A stretch of 64,000 nt of DNA from Thioclava indica (GTDB lineage Bacteria; Pseudomonadota; Alphaproteobacteria; Rhodobacterales; Rhodobacteraceae). Shown here piece after piece: positions 9,080-17,934 of this stretch. How positions within the stretch are numbered: the stretch's first letter is position 1; every line of letters starts with the position of its first letter. The notes under the pieces were generated by a model. It saw only the letters and a program-made list of their open reading frames with translations. It ran no database searches and had not been told where the DNA came from. The translations under genes and the position numbers were made by a program. The DNA lies in contig NZ_AUNB01000095.1 in assembly GCF_000714545.1 (NCBI RefSeq), positions 1-64,000 of the forward strand, written 5' to 3'.

Positions 9080-10507
9080 TCAGGAGATCGGGGCCGGATA
9101 GGGGCGCAACCAATAGGGATCATGAAACGGCCCCTCGGGCGGTGATTTTGATGCAGGGACAGCCTTGTCAGCATGTCCGGCCACCATTCCGCGCAGCAGC
9201 TCGGTGGTCATCAATTTGTCCAGTCGGGCGCGGATATCGGGGTGCTGCTCGATCAGGTTTTCCTGCTCGCCCGGATCGGCCTGCAGATCAAAAAGCGCTT
9301 CACTGCCGACATAATAGCGCGCCAGCTTCCAGCGGCCTTGACGCAGCATCATGCCACGCGCGGTGACGCCGAATATGGCGCGATCGTTATCGGAAGCCCC
9401 AAGCAGGGTCCCGCGTGATTGCGGCGCCGGGGGCAGGCCCGCCCATGACAGAAAGCTCGGGAAAAGATCGACCAGCGTAACCGGCGCGGTTTCGACATGT
9501 GGTTCGGGCTTGCGGAAATCTGTAACGATCAACGGCACACGGATCGAAGGTTCGTGGAAAAACCCTTTGCCCATCAGCCCGAAGTCGCCAAGATAGTCAC
9601 CGTGATCGGAGGCAAAGACGACGATCGTATTCTCGAGCCTGCCTGTCTCGCGCAGGGTTTCGATCAGCATGGCGATATCCTCGTCCAGCCGTTCGACCGA
9701 GACGGCATAGTGATGCCGGATGGCACGGATTTGCGCGTCCGACAGGTCGGAATAGTCCAGCCCTGCCCAATCCTGACGATATCCGGCAACGAGTTCGGGT
9801 AAGACCTTGGCGCTTTCTTCGGTGCGCGGCAGGGCGGCGGGTAGACCGGCCGGATCGATCCGGCCAAGCGCATCGGCCGGGGGATCGTAGGGGCAATGCG
9901 GGCCGGGAAAGCCGACCATCATCGCAACGGGCTGGTCGCCCTCAAGGCTGCGAAGGTAGTCTGCCGCTCGGTTGGCAACCCAACGATCGGGTTGCAGGTG
10001 GTCGGGCAAGGGGTTGATCGCGGCGCCTTTTGTCTCGGCGTAGCCTTGCATCTCTTTTCCGTGCAGTTTGCCGTGTCCTTCGGCGCATAGAGCGTGATGA
10101 TAGTCGTCGCGCACATGGATATGGCGTTTGTCCTCGGCAATGACCCGGTGCTGGAAGCCTTCCCCGATGTCCCAGGGGTAGAAATGCATCTTGCCGATCG
10201 CGGCAGTTTGATAGCCTGCCTTGGCCAAAAGCTCTGGCCAGGTGTGTATGCCCATCTGGCAGTGGTCGGGGCGCAACCAGGACGCGTTGTTGAGAATGCC
10301 GGTTTCATGTGCTGGCTGCCCCGTCAGCATTGATGCCCGCGCAGGGACGCAGATCGGTGAGGGAGAAATTGCGGTCTCGTATCGCGTGCCCTGCGCTGCC
10401 AGTGCATCAATCGCCGGCGTCGACAGGAAATTCGCACCATAGCAGCCTAGAAAGTCATGACGCAGCTGATCGGGCAGCAAGAAGATGATATTCGGGGCAC
10501 GGGTCAT
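9080..10507 (-). CDS. Type I sulfatase (S1 family), cytoplasmic
   Basis: A 475-residue sulfatase of the alkaline-phosphatase superfamily that hydrolyses a sulfate ester. The signature C53-V-P-A-R57 followed by ASMLTG marks the Cys converted to formylglycine. The N-terminal metal site is NIIFLLPDQ, and ASDHGDYLGDFG holds the second set of metal ligands. There is no signal peptide, so it should act in the cytoplasm. It is transcribed divergently from the kappa-carrageenase-like gene across 343 bp. The substrate is inferred to be a sulfated galactan oligosaccharide; the motifs do not tell which sulfate position is cut. Confidence 0.92.
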   Translation of the reverse strand: MTRAPNIIFLLPDQLRHDFLGCYGANFLSTPAIDALAAQGTRYETAISPSPICVPARASMLTGQPAHETGILNNASWLRPDHCQMGIHTWPELLAKAGYQTAAIGKMHFYPWDIGEGFQHRVIAEDKRHIHVRDDYHHALCAEGHGKLHGKEMQGYAETKGAAINPLPDHLQPDRWVANRAADYLRSLEGDQPVAMMVGFPGPHCPYDPPADALGRIDPAGLPAALPRTEESAKVLPELVAGYRQDWAGLDYSDLSDAQIRAIRHHYAVSVERLDEDIAMLIETLRETGRLENTIVVFASDHGDYLGDFGLMGKGFFHEPSIRVPLIVTDFRKPEPHVETAPVTLVDLFPSFLSWAGLPPAPQSRGTLLGASDNDRAIFGVTARGMMLRQGRWKLARYYVGSEALFDLQADPGEQENLIEQHPDIRARLDKLMTTELLRGMVAGHADKAVPASKSPPEGPFHDPYWLRPYPAPIS

Positions 10508-10850
10508 GGCAGCTCCAAGTCGGTCGAGGAAAGATCAGGTGCGCAACGCGTCGGCTGCGATTACGGGGCAGGCGGGTCATTCATGCGTATCGTGCAAGCG
10601 ACCGGGCCGGGTCATTTTCCAGCGGATCTTCACAGGAATGTGACAGGGCGGGGCGCTGTACCTTTAACGTATCTAATCATCATATGGTAATACTACAGTC
10701 ATTCCATAATGACCAGTCCGGGTCGGATATGCGGAATGCAAAAATTCAGCCGTAACAGGCGAGGGCGTCCGCAGCCCGAGACCGGCTTTCAAGACGGCGG
10801 GCTACCGTAAGGCACATCTGCCCGATTGCATTCAAAAGAGGAGGAGAAAG
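10508..10850. promoter_or_regulatory. Divergent promoter region between sulfatase and GH16 genes
   Basis: This 343-bp gap has no gene. It contains the 10-mer ATCTAATCAT at 10671-10680, which recurs upstream of the aldehyde dehydrogenase operon at 31119-31128; the following bases also partly match (15 of 20 over 20 bp). An inverted repeat GTCATT-CCAT-AATGAC lies at 10698-10713. A strong ribosome-binding site (GAGGAGGAG) precedes the GH16 ATG. These are candidate operator sites for one of the local GntR regulators; binding is an inference. Confidence 0.45.
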
Positions 10851-11912
10851 ATGAATAGAAATTACGGATGGATGCCGGTTGCGGCCACATTGGCGCTAGG
10901 CGTCATGGGCATGGGGCATGTTGCGGGCGCGCAGACGTCGACGCAGATTACGACGGGTGCGACGGAAAACCAACAAGCCGATGCGCAATCCGGACCGGAG
11001 GATATCAGCGCCAATGTACCCAATGCAGGTCCTGACAGCCGGAATTGGCGCCTTGTTCCCGCCTTGTCGGACGAATTCAACGGCTCTGGTCTTGATGCCA
11101 GCAAATGGGACGACGCGCCGCAGTCCTGGGGGATCTGGACGTGGAGCGCCGATAACGTCTCTGTTGAAAACGGCGCGCTGGCGTTGCGTATGCGCCCTGA
11201 CGACCAGCCGAACGCAGTAATCCGCGACAGCAATTACAAGACCTCTACGAAACACACCTATTTTTCGTCGGGCATCATCCAGTCCAAGGCCAATCAGGTT
11301 TATGGCTATTACGAAGCGCGCGTGAAAGGCGTCGATACGTTCCCCGGCTCTGCTCCGGCATTCTGGCTTTATAGTAATCTCAAAACCGATCAGGCTGCCG
11401 GGTTTGTCGGCAAGGCCGACGGCGATCCTGCCTATTCCGAGGTCGATATTGTCGAGATGCAGCAGCACCCCGACGACGCCCGTATCATGGATCTGCACGC
11501 CCCCTATCAGGTCATCAGGAACGGCAAGCCGACATGGATCCGCAATGCGCAACAAGCACCGTATCTCGACCATAAAAACGTCAAGGTGGATTTTGACCCG
11601 GCCGCGGCCTTTCATACCTACGGGGTGATGGTCGCGCCGGATCGCCTGACCTGGTATATTGACGGCAAGGAAGTGAACAGCCTGCCCAATACGAACTGGA
11701 ACCGGCTGCCGATGAATGTGACACTGTCCTTGGGGCTGCGGGAGCCGAACATGCGCTATGGAACCAAGGACAAACCCTGTCCTGGCAAAGCCTGGCGCTG
11801 CGCCGTGGCGCCAAAAGTGAATGCTGATGGCAGCGTTGACGGTTATCCTGCAAAGATGCTTGTCGACTGGGTGCGGGTCTATGCCAAAAAACCGGGAACC
11901 GGCGCATTCTAG
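10851..11912 (+). CDS. cgkA: Secreted GH16 glycoside hydrolase, kappa-carrageenase-like
   Basis: A 353-residue protein with a signal peptide (cleavage near AGA-QT, residue 27) and one GH16 beta-jelly-roll domain. The catalytic motif is E197-V-D199-I-V-E202, with E197 as nucleophile and E202 as acid/base. Several segments match kappa-carrageenases as I remember them: NGKPTW, FHTYGV, the LTWYIDGKEV strand, PMNVTLSLGLR and the closing VDWVRVYAK. Kappa-carrageenase cuts beta-1,4 bonds of kappa-carrageenan to neocarrabiose oligosaccharides. The surrounding sulfatases and 3,6-anhydrogalactose-type pathway support this over agarase or laminarinase. There is no extra binding or secretion domain. Subfamily assignment is from memory. 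Confidence 0.78.
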   Translation: MNRNYGWMPVAATLALGVMGMGHVAGAQTSTQITTGATENQQADAQSGPEDISANVPNAGPDSRNWRLVPALSDEFNGSGLDASKWDDAPQSWGIWTWSADNVSVENGALALRMRPDDQPNAVIRDSNYKTSTKHTYFSSGIIQSKANQVYGYYEARVKGVDTFPGSAPAFWLYSNLKTDQAAGFVGKADGDPAYSEVDIVEMQQHPDDARIMDLHAPYQVIRNGKPTWIRNAQQAPYLDHKNVKVDFDPAAAFHTYGVMVAPDRLTWYIDGKEVNSLPNTNWNRLPMNVTLSLGLREPNMRYGTKDKPCPGKAWRCAVAPKVNADGSVDGYPAKMLVDWVRVYAKKPGTGAF

Positions 11913-11995
11913 GCGCGGGCCTTCTCGCATTGGCAGATGCGTGACGGGCGAGCGTTGATTGGGCGGGCGTTGACCGGCCGGGTGGCTACGTCGAT

Positions 11996-12026
11996 CCGTC
12001 TTGCATGCTCTGGGTGTGCAAGACGG
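11996..12026 (+). terminator. Hairpin between GH16 gene and GntR gene
   Basis: A perfect 10-bp stem CCGTCTTGCA / TGCAAGACGG with an 11-nt loop, followed by TTTC. It lies 84 bp after the GH16 stop and 118 bp before the GntR start, so a terminator is the likely role; an operator is possible. Confidence 0.6.
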
Positions 12027-12143
12027 TTTCGCGTAGCGCCCGGCTATACCATTGACCGCATCCGGCTCTAGGCAGCATAAGAGCCAGACGCGCCGGATCA
12101 TAAACGTCTCCGGTGCAGGGATGCCCAGAAGAAAGAAGAACGC

Positions 12144-12896
12144 GTGGAACATTCTTATGCAGGCGAGACGCCGGGCGGTCTGAAAACGCCGATGAAGCGC
12201 GGGTTGCCCCAGCAGGTTTCGCAAGCAATCGGAATACGAATTCTGACGGGGCAGTATGCGCCGGGTGACACGCTCGGGGATGAGCCTTCGCTGGCACAAG
12301 AGTTCGGGGTCAGCCGTACGGTGATCCGCGAAGCCGTGCGCGTCCTCATTTCCAAAGGGATGCTTGATGTCCGTCCGCGGATCGGGATGCGCGTGCAAGA
12401 GCCGCGTAAATGGCAGATCCTCGATCATGAAGTGCTGGAATGGAAACAGGCCGTCCCGCTTGCGGACCAGCATCTTTCGCAGCTGATCGAGCTGCGCTTG
12501 GGGATCGAGCCACTTGCGGCACGTCTTGCGGCCTCGCGGCGCACCCAGGAAGACATGAGTGCAATTCGCAAGGCGCTGCAGGCCATGCAAGACGGGGCGG
12601 GGCGCAACTCGGACTATGTGATGGCCGATGCAGGCTTTCATGCGGCCGTTTTACGCGCTGCGCATAACCGCTATTTCGATGCTCTGGAAAACGCGATTTA
12701 CGCAGGGCTATTGCTGAGCATCCGTATCACCAATCCGGGCAAACAGCAGAATCTGACGTCGCTTCCGTTCCATCAGAGCATTGCCGATGCCATTGAGGCG
12801 GGCGAGCCCGAGACGGCGCAAAAGGAGATGGAACGCCATCTCGCCGATTCCGCCGCCCGTCTGGAGCGTGCACTTGCTGCGATACAATCGTCCTGA
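12144..12896 (+). CDS. GntR-family regulator (FCD subfamily, DgoR-like)
   Basis: A 250-residue regulator with an N-terminal winged helix (LAQEFGVSRTVIREAVRVL) and a C-terminal FCD domain (DAGFHAAVLRAAHNRYF, ERHLADSAARL). The linker W-Q-I-L-D-H-E-V-L-E-W resembles that of DgoR, the galactonate-responsive repressor of the DeLey-Doudoroff genes. It is convergent with the galactonate dehydratase-like gene and follows the GH16 gene. The start is GTG 12144 after a GAAGAAAGAAGAA stretch. Likely role: repressor of the local galactan genes, released by an aldonate or 2-keto-3-deoxy sugar acid (inference). Confidence 0.85.
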   Translation: MEHSYAGETPGGLKTPMKRGLPQQVSQAIGIRILTGQYAPGDTLGDEPSLAQEFGVSRTVIREAVRVLISKGMLDVRPRIGMRVQEPRKWQILDHEVLEWKQAVPLADQHLSQLIELRLGIEPLAARLAASRRTQEDMSAIRKALQAMQDGAGRNSDYVMADAGFHAAVLRAAHNRYFDALENAIYAGLLLSIRITNPGKQQNLTSLPFHQSIADAIEAGEPETAQKEMERHLADSAARLERALAAIQSS

Positions 12897-12934
12897 TCGC
12901 TCGCAACAGCCGCCCGTCTATCAGTTCGTGCGGT

Positions 12935-14155
12935 CTACCAGTTCGTGACAGAGCCGTCGGGACGCGACAGATGGGGGCATTCAACGTGGCCGACATCAGA
13001 GGCGCGCAGCGCGGCTTCGTTAATCTCGATCCCCAGTCCCGGCGCATCGGATACGATATAGCACGGTCCGTCCATCTCGGCCTGAACCGGGAAAATATCT
13101 CGATTGTGAAAGCCCAGATTCTCGACCGGGGACTGGCGGGTCTCGAGCCAGGAAAAGTTCGCCACAGCCGCGCTCATATGGACACTGGCTGCGGTGCAAA
13201 CGGGGCCAAGCGGATTATGCGGCATCAGATCGATATAGTGACGCTCGCACCAGCCCGCGACTTTCATCGCCTCGGTAAAGCCCCCGATATTGCTGATGTC
13301 AAAGCGCATATATTGCGTCAGCCCCTTTTCGATAAAGGGTGCGGCTTGCCATTTTGACGAGAATTCCTCGCCGATGGCAAAGGGAATATCGGTCATGGTC
13401 CGAAGCATTTCATAGGCTTCCGGGCTTTCCGAACGGATCGGCTCTTCAAGAAAATCAAGCGTTCCACGGGGCAGCATGTTGGACAGGCTTGCGATCTCGG
13501 CGGGCGTATAGCGATGGTGCAGGTCAATGCCGATGCAGATCGAATGACCGAATGTTTCACGCAGGCGGATCAACGTCTCGGCGGTCCGTTGAAGCGAGGC
13601 GCGCGGGTTGAAAATGGTGTTCTCGAAGCCGCTGGGATAAATGCGAACGCAATCCCATCCGGCATCAATCAGGGTGCGGGTATCTGCCAGTGATTGTTCG
13701 ATTTCATCGGCCATGAACGAGGCAAATGTGGGCACCATATCGCGCTGTTTGCCGCCCAGAAGCTGATACACCGGCACGCCAAGGCGCTTGCCGAGAAGAT
13801 CATAAAGCGCAATGTCGATCGCCGACATTGCAGCCGTAATGATCCGCCCGCCCTCAAAATACTGGCTGCGATAGGCTTCCTGCCAGATCCGTCCGATCTG
13901 ACGGGAATCCTTGCCACGCAGAAATCCTTCGAAATTCTTCACCACTTCACTGACCGCCACCTCGCGGGAGGACAGCCCGGATTCACCCCAGCCAACAAGC
14001 CCGTCTTCGGTCTCGACACGGACCAAGAGCTGGTTGCGCCCGCCAACGCGCGCCTGAATAGGTTCGATTGCGGCGATCCTTGCGTCGAGGTTTGCACAAC
14101 CGCGCCTCGGGGTGGCGGTTTCCGGTTTTGTCAGGTCTTTCGTGGTCGTTGACAC
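12935..14155 (-). CDS. Enolase-superfamily sugar acid dehydratase, D-galactonate dehydratase-like
   Basis: A 406-residue mandelate racemase/muconate lactonizing-type enzyme. Metal ligands and catalytic residues read in order: D211-L-H213 (IDLHHRYTP), E237/E238 (FLEEP), E263 (IGEEF) and H313 (MPHNPLGP). This D-x-H plus late His pattern is that of galactonate dehydratase and its relatives, which turn D-galactonate into 2-keto-3-deoxygalactonate. DgoK and DgoA, which use that product, are 20 kb away in the same block. GTG 14155 is preferred because TAGGAGC lies at the right distance; an ATG at 14200 is possible. Gluconate or arabinonate dehydratase are alternatives. Confidence 0.8.
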   Translation of the reverse strand: MSTTTKDLTKPETATPRRGCANLDARIAAIEPIQARVGGRNQLLVRVETEDGLVGWGESGLSSREVAVSEVVKNFEGFLRGKDSRQIGRIWQEAYRSQYFEGGRIITAAMSAIDIALYDLLGKRLGVPVYQLLGGKQRDMVPTFASFMADEIEQSLADTRTLIDAGWDCVRIYPSGFENTIFNPRASLQRTAETLIRLRETFGHSICIGIDLHHRYTPAEIASLSNMLPRGTLDFLEEPIRSESPEAYEMLRTMTDIPFAIGEEFSSKWQAAPFIEKGLTQYMRFDISNIGGFTEAMKVAGWCERHYIDLMPHNPLGPVCTAASVHMSAAVANFSWLETRQSPVENLGFHNRDIFPVQAEMDGPCYIVSDAPGLGIEINEAALRASDVGHVECPHLSRPDGSVTNW

Positions 14156-14180
14156 AATTCTGCTCCTACTATTCTCACAG

Positions 14181-14212
14181 ATAGTACCTGCTTTTGGCAT
14201 TTTAGTACATTA
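14181..14212 (-). promoter_or_regulatory. Candidate operator upstream of the galactonate dehydratase-like gene
   Basis: Minus strand AATGTACTAAAATGCC (14196-14211) shares its half-sites AATGTAC and AATGC with the sequences at 17882-17894 and, with a variable centre, at 17902-17918 and 29283-29299. A second TAGTAC copy lies at 14183-14188. It is 41-57 bp upstream of the preferred start codon. Confidence 0.4.
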
Positions 14213-14280
14213 TTTTTGTGAGCCAGGTTGATATTAATTCCGCTGTCTCCGGCGCCAGCGGGGGCGTTTGCGCGGCCCCG

Positions 14281-16077
14281 TCACTTCATGCCCAGATCAT
14301 AGCTGCGCCGCTGCTCGAGTTCCTGACTGTAGCGCTTAAGACAGAACGCCTCGCTCACCGAGCCAATGATCTTGTGACAGTCCTGAGATTGCACGACGGC
14401 CAGAATCTCGGACTCGCAGGCTTCGAATTTCTTCAGGATCGTCGATATGCTTTCATAAGGCAGCACATAGCAATTCTCCGTTGTGGTCATGTCGGCGGCG
14501 ATCACGACCTGTTCGATCTCGGTATGTTCGGGATCATGCACGGCGGCGACGTCGATAATGCCGCCATATCGCCCGTCTTTCGTCACGCCAAAAATCCATT
14601 TGCGACTGCCAAGGGGAATCCTTTGGCGCAGAGCCCCGAGCGACATTTCCAAAGGTACCGATGTGAAATCCGAGCGCATCAGCCGCCCCGCAGTCAGTGC
14701 AGACACCCAACCGATATCCTGCGCCCCGTGCAAAGGCAGGCCGCGAAGGTGGAAACGCCATGTCGAAAAGCTGTAGCCAAAGGTCAGCCGTACGAATGTC
14801 GAAGCGACCAGAACGCTGAGAACCGTCGCGAAAGCGATATCAAGGTTGTCCGAGGTTTCCAGCACCAGAAACACCATCGTCAATGGCGTTCCCACGATCG
14901 CCGCCCCGGTCGCCGCCATACCCGCAAGCATCAGCACCGTCTTTTGATCGGCCATCGACGGGACAGCCAGCACCAACACCTGTGAAAAAACCGCCCCGAG
15001 CAGGACGCCGATAAAGAGAGAGGAGGAAAACAACCCGCCTTTGAACCCCGCGCCAAGCGACAGTGCGGCGGCGATGATCTTGCAAACGAGGATGACAATA
15101 AGCGGGGCGGTTGCGGGGATCTTGTCAAGATGAAGCTGCATCGCCCCATGCCCTGCCCCGAGGATCTGCGGACATCCGAAAGCCAGCACGCTTAGCGCGA
15201 TCCCCCCGATCGCCGGGCGTGACCAGCCCGGCACACCGGCGCCGGTCAGCCAGCCTTCGATCGTCGTGGCGCTGCGCATGGCGGTGATGCCGACCAGCGC
15301 AGCGACGATCCCCAGAATCGCGAAGAGGCTATAGGATGCGACGGTTTCCACAGCGCCGTTCAGAACGAAGACCGGCGCTTCATATCCAAGATATTTGACG
15401 ACGAAAACCGAGGACAGGCAGGCGGCAAGGACAGGGGTGAATGTGCGATAGGAATAGCTGGAGTGGACCAGTTCGAACCCGTAGAACGCGCCCGCAAGCG
15501 GGGCATTGAACGCCGCAGCGATTGCAGCGGCGGCTCCGGCGGTCAACATGCTGCGCTGGTCTTCGCGGCGCAGCTTCATCGCGCTGCCCAAGGTCGAGAA
15601 AATGCCCGCGCCGAACTGGCTGTACGCGGCCTCCATACCCACCGAGGCCCCGCAGGCGTTGGAGGCAAGGGTCAAGCCGGTCAGCCGCGTTGAATCGCGC
15701 AAGGAAAGCCGCCCGCCATAAAGCGCATTGGCTTCGACCGGGTCGACAATATCTGTGAGGTTGCGTTTTTTCAGGTGCCAAAGAAGCGCCCCGAAGGCCA
15801 GCCCTCCAAGTGCCGGGATCAAGGCCAGTCGCACCGGATTGATCGAAAGATAGGCGCTCAGATGTGCGCCATCGGGCAAATCGAAACTCAACGCGTGCAA
15901 ATAATTGACGACAGCAGACATACCGGCCGTTGCCACGCCAACCAGCGCCCCCGCGACCACGGCCACAGCGATGCGCACCAGTTCCTGGCTGCGCGCGAAA
16001 CGCTGCAAGTTACGCTCGCGGTAGCGCACCGCGCGCGACAGACGTTTCCCCCAGCGGCGACCTACACGCAGATACAA
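14281..16077 (-). CDS. ClC-type chloride/anion channel or exchanger with C-terminal CBS pair
   Basis: A 598-residue membrane protein of the ClC family. The signature loops are recognisable: ASVGMEAAYSQFG corresponds to the G-R-E-G-P gating-glutamate motif, with E retained but the following G-P replaced by A-A, and GFKGGLFSSSLFIG to the G-x-F-x-P region. The last ~130 residues form two CBS-like repeats (from TAGRLMRSDFTSVPL and from MTTTENCYVLPY), which usually bind nucleotides. It lies between a sulfatase and the galactonate dehydratase-like gene, all on the minus strand. Whether it moves chloride, or helps balance or export sulfate released in the cytoplasm, cannot be told from sequence. Confidence 0.87.
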   Translation of the reverse strand: MYLRVGRRWGKRLSRAVRYRERNLQRFARSQELVRIAVAVVAGALVGVATAGMSAVVNYLHALSFDLPDGAHLSAYLSINPVRLALIPALGGLAFGALLWHLKKRNLTDIVDPVEANALYGGRLSLRDSTRLTGLTLASNACGASVGMEAAYSQFGAGIFSTLGSAMKLRREDQRSMLTAGAAAAIAAAFNAPLAGAFYGFELVHSSYSYRTFTPVLAACLSSVFVVKYLGYEAPVFVLNGAVETVASYSLFAILGIVAALVGITAMRSATTIEGWLTGAGVPGWSRPAIGGIALSVLAFGCPQILGAGHGAMQLHLDKIPATAPLIVILVCKIIAAALSLGAGFKGGLFSSSLFIGVLLGAVFSQVLVLAVPSMADQKTVLMLAGMAATGAAIVGTPLTMVFLVLETSDNLDIAFATVLSVLVASTFVRLTFGYSFSTWRFHLRGLPLHGAQDIGWVSALTAGRLMRSDFTSVPLEMSLGALRQRIPLGSRKWIFGVTKDGRYGGIIDVAAVHDPEHTEIEQVVIAADMTTTENCYVLPYESISTILKKFEACESEILAVVQSQDCHKIIGSVSEAFCLKRYSQELEQRRSYDLGMK

Positions 16078-16279
16078 CGTCTTTACCCCTCATTGCGGGC
16101 ATATGACGAGATACCTTCGCCTATGCCGAAAAGTTCTGCGCCGTCCGGTCCCGAAACCGTCGCGCCACGATCAGTGACGCGGCGATGGCACCCGCTGCAG
16201 CTACAAATTAGAACAGGGCCGCGGACTGAACTGGCCCAGTGATGCCCAGCCCGCGCGCCCTGTATCCGGCATGCCGGAT

Positions 16280-17812
16280 TCAGTGCCAGCCAACGCGCGG
16301 CGCGACCGGAATCATGTCATCGGGACGCGCCCGGATCATGTCCATGTGCTCTTTGCGAATGCCCGAGGAGCCTGCGTCATCAAACAGGTTCACCATTTCA
16401 TCAGGATCTTCCTGCATGTCGTAAAGCTCGCCGGTGTCGGTATACATGTCGACGGTCATCCGGTAGCGTTTGCTGCGCACCGTGCGCATATCCAGATCAA
16501 CTGCGGACCGGATCGAATCCACCTCGTATTCCGACAAGGCAAAATCACGAGAGCCATCGCCCTCCCACAGATCCCGCCATGAGCGGCCATGGTTCGGCCC
16601 CGTTTCGACATCTGCAAGATCCGCCGCCGTCGCGAGAATATCCGTGCTGGCAACCGGATCGTCGATCACCTTGTTCGCAGGAATTCCCGGGCCGCTGACA
16701 AGACAGGGCACACGCAACAGCCCGTCATACATCATCGGCCCTTTCAGCAGCAGGCCGTGATCGCCAAGCCATTCGCCATGATCGCTGGCAAAAATGATAT
16801 AGGTATTTTCCAGTTCGCCCTGCGCCTCGAGCGCATCAAGAATGCGACCGAGCTGGTAGTCCACCGACGAGATCATTCCGAAATAGATCGCGGTCAAATC
16901 GCGCAGGGCCTGTTCGTTCAGATCGCCTTTTTGTCCCCAATCAATGCCGCCGGCATTGTGCTCGGAGCCTTGTTTGATGGGCTTGGCACGATCTTCGACA
17001 AAGGCTTTGTGCCACCACGGACGGTTTTCCAGATCCAGGTGGGGATGCTTGGCGATCACGACATCATCGCCGTTATACATGTCACACCACGGGCGGGGCG
17101 ACAGGAAGGGCGGATGCGGGTCAGGGAACGAAACCCAGGCCATCAACGGCTGGTCGTCTTTCTTGTTCTCGATCATTTCGACCGCGCGATCCCCGATCCA
17201 GGGCGAGGAATGCCATTCCTCTTCAAGGCCCGAACGCCAGGTCTGGAAATGGGCAGTCTGGGGATCGAGGCGCTCTTTCGCGCGATCCCAGCGTTCTTGC
17301 CCGCGACCGTCCTGATCCAGCCAGTATTCATAGTGCAGGGCTTCGGGCGGGGCGTACCACTGCGTGTGATGGTGTGGGCGCAGCATCAGCTGGACGCGGT
17401 CGAAGCCCATGTATTTACCGCGCCATTCCGGCCCGAAATCCTTGGCGCTTTTGTAGCATTCCGGACGGCCGGTCGGCTCGAAGGTCTGCTGGCTCGACAG
17501 ATGGGCCTTGCCGATGAAATGCGTATCATAGCCCGCCTTCGAGAAGGTGCCGCCAAGCCCTGCGGCGCCCAGAGCTTCGTCAAGATCGCGGCCGTTGTCG
17601 CGCACGCCATGGCTATAAGGAAGCTTGCCGGTCAGAATCGAGGCCCGCGCCGCCTGACACATCGGGTGCGGGGTGATGCATTTGCGAAAGCGAACCCCTG
17701 CTGCGCCGATTCGGTCGATATTGGGTGTCTTGACCCCGCGCCCCTCGGCAGAAATGCAATCGCCTCGCTGCTGGTCTGTCGTTATCAATAGGAAATTGGG
17801 CTTTTTAGGCAT
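16280..17812 (-). CDS. Type I sulfatase (S1 family), cytoplasmic
   Basis: A 510-residue S1 sulfatase. The formylglycine site is C52-Q-A-A-R56 followed by ASILTG; Ala replaces the usual Pro two residues after the Cys, a known accepted variant. NFLLITTDQQRGD forms the first metal site and ASDHGEWLGDHG the second. The N-terminus (MPKKPNF) has no signal peptide. It is divergent from the sugar ABC transporter 122 bp away and followed by ClC and the galactonate dehydratase-like gene in the same direction, so uptake, desulfation and catabolism share a regulatory region. The substrate is inferred to be a carrageenan oligosaccharide. Confidence 0.92.
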   Translation of the reverse strand: MPKKPNFLLITTDQQRGDCISAEGRGVKTPNIDRIGAAGVRFRKCITPHPMCQAARASILTGKLPYSHGVRDNGRDLDEALGAAGLGGTFSKAGYDTHFIGKAHLSSQQTFEPTGRPECYKSAKDFGPEWRGKYMGFDRVQLMLRPHHHTQWYAPPEALHYEYWLDQDGRGQERWDRAKERLDPQTAHFQTWRSGLEEEWHSSPWIGDRAVEMIENKKDDQPLMAWVSFPDPHPPFLSPRPWCDMYNGDDVVIAKHPHLDLENRPWWHKAFVEDRAKPIKQGSEHNAGGIDWGQKGDLNEQALRDLTAIYFGMISSVDYQLGRILDALEAQGELENTYIIFASDHGEWLGDHGLLLKGPMMYDGLLRVPCLVSGPGIPANKVIDDPVASTDILATAADLADVETGPNHGRSWRDLWEGDGSRDFALSEYEVDSIRSAVDLDMRTVRSKRYRMTVDMYTDTGELYDMQEDPDEMVNLFDDAGSSGIRKEHMDMIRARPDDMIPVAPRVGWH

Positions 17813-17880
17813 GGAGCCTCCTTGTGCGGCTGCTGAATCAAGGTGCGTAATCTCGATCTTAGCGCACTATATCCACTTTT

Positions 17881-17920
17881 TAATGTACAATGCAAAAAAA
17901 TAATGTATTATTTGTGCAAT
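17881..17920. promoter_or_regulatory. Two copies of the AT-rich candidate operator, divergent promoter
   Basis: AATGTACAATGCA at 17882-17894 and AATGTATTATTTGTGCA at 17902-17918. The second matches 15 of 17 bases of the site at 29283-29299 (read on the minus strand). They lie between a sulfatase and the ABC binding-protein gene, just upstream of its ribosome-binding site (GGAGGAG). Shared sites in separate promoters suggest one regulator; part of the similarity could come from AT-rich promoter elements. Confidence 0.45.
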
Positions 17921-17934
17921 GGAGGAGATAGCCC

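Noticed and set aside
10896-12641. A 581-codon minus-strand frame across the GH16 and GntR genes
   Set aside because: It spans two real plus-strand genes and their gap, has no ribosome-binding site or domain, and is composed of complements of their codons.
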